A stretch of 64,000 nucleotides of DNA from Cepaea nemoralis (taxonomy: Eukaryota > Mollusca > Gastropoda > Stylommatophora > Helicidae): the NCBI GenBank assembly GCA_014155875.1, contig JACEFZ010027083.1, forward strand, positions 1 to 64,000, read 5' to 3'. Below are positions 58,861-64,000 of the stretch, piece after piece (position 1 is the stretch's first letter; each line of letters begins with the position of its first letter). The position numbers and the translations under genes are program-made. A model generated the notes under the pieces. It was given only the letters and a program-made list of their open reading frames with translations. It did no database searches and was not told the origin of the DNA.

Positions 58861-60661
58861 TATACAAAAACAACAATTATTACTATTACAACAGCTGTAC
58901 AATAACAAGAACAAAAACAATTACCTATTACATCTATACAACAACTACTACAACAACTACTACATATATGCAGCAACAACAACAACTAGAATAAAACTAT
59001 TACAAATCCTAATATTCCATGCCACTCACCCTTGTCTTCCAAAACGGGGTGTCCACATTTATGAGTGAGTGTTGCCATGAAACGCGTTGTTTCAAAGCTT
59101 GTCAACTTTCCACTAGGCAATGTTTTCATTTATCGCTTTGGCTCTCCGTCCATCTTGGCACACAAAGGTGTGAAAGGGCAGAGGTCACCAAGTGAACTTT
59201 GCATCGATTTCTCCCCTCCCCCTCCCCACACTGTAGGCTCAGTAAGCAAGCCTAAGTGACTCACGCGGTGTCAATAAAGCACTAACTGTTGGCTCGATCG
59301 TGCAATGAATCGTGGTATTCGAGGGGTCGCTTTCATGCAGCGCCAGCGATTCATTGCATCAACGAAGATCGCTTGAGTGAACGCGTGCGCATGAGCTAGT
59401 TTCGACACAACATTTGCTACAGACCGATAATTTTAACATTGATTTTTTTACTTCTTCCATTATACCCCCTTTTTTCTTTCTTCGCCCATTATCCAATAAA
59501 CCCCAGGGTTCCCTTCACTTGTTTTTCTTTTCCCTGGAATTTTCCAGCAACAGCTCTCATCATACCCTTGTTTGAAATGTCATAAGAGCTTCCAGAAATA
59601 GACATTCAGAACAGTTCTTCCTTCATTTTCTTTTTCTGATCAGAAATTCTTTTCCTCCCTTTCTCTCTCTTTTCGTGTATCTCCTGGTCTTCTCTAACCC
59701 CAAGCTTCCTCCTCCCCTCCTCCTTCAACCCCCCCTCCCCCCCCCCCCCCCCAATCTTCACGTGCAACCGCCAGGCTATTTCTGATGTCGATAATGTTCC
59801 GGCACACAGATTAGAGCATAACAAACAAACGACATCAATGGAAGATGCGTATAAAAATAAATCCTAGCATTAGCCGAATGGGCTAAATACAAGTACATGC
59901 ATTTGTCCCTTGGGGCTTATATCTTATGTTATAGCTGCGTCTGTTTATTTGATTTCGCCTCGGCTAGAGCGATGGGCACGGTGTAGGTAAAGATAAAAAT
60001 GACTGGTTATGGGAACAAATGAGGCGCTATCAGGCTGGAGAAGAGGATGGAAGACAAACAGGCGTATTTACCGGATTCTGCAATAAGTTTGTTCCGTGTC
60101 CTTTACCGGATGTCGCAGTCTTTCCTAACATGTATTGGCTGTTTGTGAATTACTAAGTAATGTCAGTTCAATTGTTTGCCAGGAGCACAAAGGTTCTGGC
60201 GTTGCTAATAGTGCTTCATCAATGGCAACGCATAACGTGCTCGTGTGATTGTGTGTGTGTGTTTCTCTCTCTGTCTCTCTCTCTCCCCCCCCCCTCTCTC
60301 TATATCTCTATCCCGCTCTTTCTCTCCGTGTCTGTCTGTGTGGACTGAATAGTGGGAGTGGGAATACGTTCAATGGAGCATGACGTTAGAAAAGTCAGCA
60401 CACGTAATGCAGAAGTTGTCTCTACAACCAAAAGAAACGAAAGGCAGGTGCACCTGACTGAGAAACACAACAATAACGTGATAACATTCCGAGACTCAAT
60501 AATACACATAGTCGCGAACGTTTTCATGCAAGACAACCTTATATTTTATCATCAATTTGTTTTATCAAAAGTAGTTACTGTAGAATTTGGGCAAGCTGTA
60601 AACCGCGCAGTTGCCCTGCCGAGGCAGTAGTACATTAATGTCGGCCTAAGTTTCCTTAACA
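58861..60661. other. No gene recognised, about 1.8 kb
   Basis: An AAC/ACT-rich stretch lies at 58861-59000, poly(C) near 59730-59751 and a (CT)n tract near 60263-60305. No gene is supported. Confidence 0.4.
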
Positions 60662-60770
60662 CGGAGGTACGCTAGTTGTTGTGGCGGCTAGATCCTTTGG
60701 GAGGTAAGCTAGCTGTTGTGGCGGTTGGATCCTCTGGGGGGTACGCTAGTTGTTGTGGCGGCTGGACCCT
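60662..60770. repeat. ~38-bp tandem repeat, 3 copies
   Basis: Units share gctagttgttgtggcggct and tccttggg-like ends, at about 60670, 60708 and 60744. Confidence 0.88.
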
Positions 60771-61049
60771 ATGCACGGCTGAAACTTAACTCTTAAGTCC
60801 AAGGCAGTGGCGTTCAGGTCATTAAAGCTTCAAAAAGGTGTGTATATGTTTCAGCGAGGAAGGTGTGGAGACATTTCTCCCGGCCGTGTACCAAAGTGCC
60901 ATCTCTACGGAGAATGCGTTGTACAGCTTACATTCCCTTCTCCAAACCCAGAAACCGACGGGTTGTGCGAGACTGGAAAGTAAAGTAAGTAAAGAATTTG
61001 TTTTCAACCCACTGAGATGTATTGGATTTATGGTGGTGGTCCGTAATTC

Positions 61050-61290
61050 GTACAGACGAATGAAATTGGCACTCGATGTATGATGTTATCAATATCACCA
61101 CGGCCGCTTTCAGTGTCCAGAATATTTTCTGGTATAAAATTTAGGCCTGGTTGACCTGGGACCCCTTGTCAATGTAACAATAACGACAACAAAATAGATT
61201 CTGTCCTCGATGGGATTCGAACCCATAATCACAGGACCAGCAGGTAAACGTTCTAGCCAGCGAGCTACCGCGCCTCTCGCAAGACCGGTA
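61050..61290 (-). mobile_element. SINE family C, full length
   Basis: On the minus strand the head has gcggtagctcgctggctaga and gggttcgaatcccatcg, a good A/B box pair. The body has ccaggtcaaccaggcctaaa and the agcggccgtggtgatattga block. Confidence 0.82.
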
Positions 61291-61854
61291 CTGCAGTTTA
61301 TATCTGCGGAGAGGTCATTAACCAGGTCACCAGTCAGTGCAGCAGTACTTAGTGATTCGGGACAAGCATGTTTAAGGCATACATTTGTGAACATACTCAA
61401 AGGCAATGTCCAGGGTGTGTGTTGTATGAATCTAGAACCCCACTGCCCCAGATCTTTAGAGAGACATGAATACCTGTGCTACTGTGCATGGAACGTGACT
61501 GGGGGAGGGGGAATATGGCCTGTTATTTTACAAGACGTTGCAATCAACCCCAGCACTGTTCGTGATTTATTAGGTGCGTTACGTTCCGCAGTTTGACATT
61601 GCGTTCTGGACGAGAAATCAACATTTAAGTCCAGGATGAGGAAGAATGATGAACTTAGAAACAGACCAGGTCGTGTGAGGAGAAACAATGAACGCGGGCT
61701 CCGCCGGTAGCTCTGCACCCACAAGAGTTCACGAGAGCGGGATTATAACCAGGAATTAGGACTATCAGTTAAATAAATACAGCCGAAGACCTGGTGTCTG
61801 TGGCATGTGGCCGATTGTGTATCTAGCGCCATGTGTATATTATTAGACCAGTTA
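61291..61854. other. No gene recognised
   Basis: A 128-codon plus-strand frame (61210-61596) starts inside the SINE C copy and has no recognisable family. Confidence 0.35.
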
Positions 61855-62065
61855 GTGCTCGATGGGTGCTGTGGTCAGTACCATGCTGCCGCTGTGACTT
61901 CCTAGAAAACTTTTTAGACTGATTTTCTTAGGCTGGATCCGCCCGGGTTGGCTAGTTGGTCAGGTAAAAATTCCCATACTCTAGAGATTTGAACACACAA
62001 TCTACCGGGTGGGCAAGCAGGCAGGCACATGCATTAGCCATTGTGCTATTACAGACTCCCACGTT
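61855..62065 (-). mobile_element. SINE family C, decayed
   Basis: The plus-strand blocks cgatgggtgctgtggtcagt, ttaggctggatccgcccggg and a reversed head near 62000-62055 match the other C copies. Confidence 0.7.
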
Positions 62066-62269
62066 GTTTATATAAGAGGATCAATGTGATATTCATGTTA
62101 GTATCACAGCCTGGGACTCTGAAATAAGTATCAATAATTATGTTCTTCTTCAAATTTTCATTTTCTCGTCATTGTTCTAATTTTTTCATCTTTTCATTCT
62201 TCTCATCCCGTTCTTACGTCTTAATGTAGTCACTGGAGGGTTTTCTCCGTGATTATATGTTGTGTTTTG

Positions 62270-62350
62270 TATAGGTATTTGTTTGCTGACGAAGGCTAGT
62301 CGCCGCAACGTTCCTGTATGTTTCGTAATTCTATTCTGTAAAGCTGCATT
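62270..62350 (+). repeat. Dispersed repeat J, copy 3
   Basis: It has gtttgctgacgaaggctagt, the cgccgcaacgttcctgta block and ttctattctgtaaagc, a diverged version of the J order. Confidence 0.55.
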
Positions 62351-62371
62351 ACTTTGTGTTATTTTATATTG

Positions 62372-62428
62372 TTTGTGCTATGGAGAGGTATAACTCTATT
62401 TTGCAAACTATCGTCGGTCAAGACGGCA
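62372..62428 (+). mobile_element. LINE-a derived 5'/3' junction fragment
   Basis: The stretch 62372-62388 (tttgtgctatggagagg) matches the LINE-a 5' UTR at 19095. The stretch 62403-62428 (gcaaactatcgtcggtcaag and acggca) matches the LINE-a 3' end at 22603. The intervening coding region is absent. Confidence 0.55.
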
Positions 62429-62559
62429 TGGCCAGTCATATAGAGTTCAGGTAAAGGAAACCTAATACGATGAATGGGAGGTCACGACAATTAGGTCTAA
62501 AATGTAATAGGGTAAAGACGAAGACATGATTTGAGAATAAATCAACTACATGATAACAT

Positions 62560-62994
62560 AACCCAATCTTCTTTGTTGAAACCTCACTTCCAGAAGCGGA
62601 ATCATACACTTATTTAGGTAGCATTGCAAACACGGCGAAACAATCCATGGAATTCCTGGAGATGTGCTTTTATAGAAGAATACTGAAAACTAATTGGACA
62701 GCCAAAATTAGCAATCTGCACGTTTTGCGGGAAACTGAGTCGCAAAGGCAGCTTATTCACAAACATCAGAAAGAAGCAGTCATGGTGTTTGGCCACATTA
62801 TGAGAAGACAAAGACCGAAACATTGTGTGACAACCGGAAAGATTTGCGGAAAGAGAGATTGAGGAAGACAGTGTGAGAAGATTCTTGACAATATTGTGGC
62901 TGGCACGGAACGGAGTCAACACACGAAATGATCCATGACGTCGGAGATCGGAACTTATGGAGAGGCATGATCTCCCATGCCAGCCGACAAGGCA

Positions 62995-62999
<5 letters not shown>
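62560..62999 (+). mobile_element. LINE-b 3' end with internal deletion
   Basis: SYTYLGSIANTAK is followed directly by MEFLEMCFYRRILKTNWTAK, so about 70-75 residues normally between these motifs are missing. FGHIMRRQRPKHCVTTGKIC follows, then a stop. Confidence 0.82.
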
Positions 63000-63034
<35 letters not shown>

Positions 63035-63040
63035 ATGATT

Positions 63041-63098
<58 letters not shown>
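63000..63098 (+). repeat. (ATG)n tail of the LINE-b copy
   Basis: About 98 bp of ATG triplets directly follow the element's 3' end. Confidence 0.92.
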
Positions 63099-63099
<1 letters not shown>

Positions 63100-63260
63100 A
63101 AAAACTAGAGTTATCAACTGATTCAGTGGCAAACAAAAGGTAAGTTTGGACCCGACAGTCAAATGAGCAAGTATGATACTGTAAATTTCCGTTCACTGAG
63201 CATGGAAATTGCGGAAGATACCACGAAACAAAGCAAATAACACGATGATCCTAGTATGGC

Positions 63261-63475
63261 GATATATCGTCCTTCTGTCCAAACGGAAGGTAATATGTGG
63301 TGATATATCGTCCTTCTGTCCAAACGGGAGGTAATATGTGGCGTAATATCGTCCTTCTGTCCAAACGGAAGGTAATATGTGGTGATATATCGTCCTTCTG
63401 TCCAAACGGGAGGTAATATGTGGCGATATATCGTCCTTCTGTCCAAACGGAAGGTAATATGTGGTGATATATTAT
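63261..63475. repeat. 41-bp minisatellite, 5 copies
   Basis: The unit has gatatatcgtccttctgtcc then aaacggaaggtaatatgtgg, starting at 63261 and 63302, with a/g variants (ggaagg or gggagg) alternating. Confidence 0.97.
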
Positions 63476-63494
63476 CCTTTGGCACTGAATCAGT

Positions 63495-63960
63495 TAAAAT
63501 AAGAATAAAAATGGCAAGAAGAACTTTCATAGCACTGGGGATTTTGTGGAGATCAAGAGAGATTCAACTTAGCACCAATGTTAGAATATTTAACTCTGAC
63601 GTGAAGTCAATACTACTATATTGATCAGAAACACACAGAACAACTAAAATAATTACAAATACACTACAAACATGCAATAACTGGTGCCTTCGTGAAACAG
63701 AAAGGATAAAACGGCATGACAGAATCAACCATGTGGAGTTCATGGAGAGAACTTAACCAACACCAGTCAACCACGAGGTCAGGAAACGACGCTGTAGCTA
63801 TTAAGGACACACATTGACCAAAAAAAACACGTGAATAGTGTAACTAGAAAGTCCTATATCTGAAACCCACAAGGCAAATACAACAGAGGAATGCCTAAAA
63901 CTAACGGAGACGTACGTGGGTAAGTTAATAAGTAAGTCACAAATGGCTGTAAAACAAAAT
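63495..63960 (+). mobile_element. LINE-d 3' region, decayed
   Basis: The frame has VKIRIKMARRTFIALG, WRSREIQLSTNVRIFNSDVK and SILLY before a stop; later broken frames give CLRETERIKRHDRIN and a degraded NPQGKYNRGMPKTN segment. This is the post-RT region of a LINE. It starts right after the 41-bp array and runs to near the window edge. Confidence 0.78.
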
Positions 63961-64000
63961 AACTACATATGATAACAACTTGAAACTAGTTTATTTTTGT

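Noticed and set aside
61210..61596. 128-codon plus-strand frame
   Set aside because: It starts inside the SINE C copy in antisense orientation and has no recognisable domain.

Overview
This window is eukaryotic, invertebrate genomic DNA. It is poor in host genes and very rich in repeats. The reverse transcriptase and RNase H fragments, the class II tRNA-headed SINEs and the dense microsatellites are most like a lophotrochozoan, probably a gastropod mollusc. That is inference from element style, not from any host marker. No bacterial operon, CRISPR array, canonical tRNA, rRNA or virus was seen.

The one host gene I can support is on the minus strand at about 12999 to 11338. It is a probable first coding exon of a polypeptide N-acetylgalactosaminyltransferase: cytoplasmic tail, signal anchor, long luminal stem, the start of the family's conserved region, then a splice donor. 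Three apparent frameshifts interrupt it. The catalytic exons would lie to the left but are not recognisable here, so the left 11 kb may be intron.

Most other identifiable sequence is mobile. Four DNA transposon groups are present: a complete hAT element with transposase (6684-8223), four copies of one hAT MITE family (4613-5507, 33986-34381, 37545-37916, 50090-50487), a second hAT MITE family (50951-51434), and a pogo/Tigger element with a broken transposase (2142-3088). Several have intact 8-bp target duplications. One apparently complete LINE (LINE-a, 18670-22713) encodes endonuclease plus reverse transcriptase with a C-terminal zinc finger. About a dozen truncated LINE 3' ends belong to at least four other groups. 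I named five tRNA-derived SINE families locally A to E; two D copies have clear target duplications.

Tandem repeats fill much of the rest. The largest is a 44-bp minisatellite of about 85 copies (43031-46795). There are also arrays of 11, 28, 40, 41, 42-44, 48 and 53 bp, a degenerate array of about 30 bp that switches orientation (49405-51835), and long (AAG)n, (AT)n, (GA)n, (CT)n and (ATG)n tracts. Several of these tracts lie directly after LINE 3' ends, so retrotransposon tails probably seeded them.

I see no clear new molecular system. The observations most worth following are the interrupted glycosyltransferase exon, the complete hAT element, LINE-a and its start problem, the nested and dated insertions, and the organisation of the minisatellite arrays.
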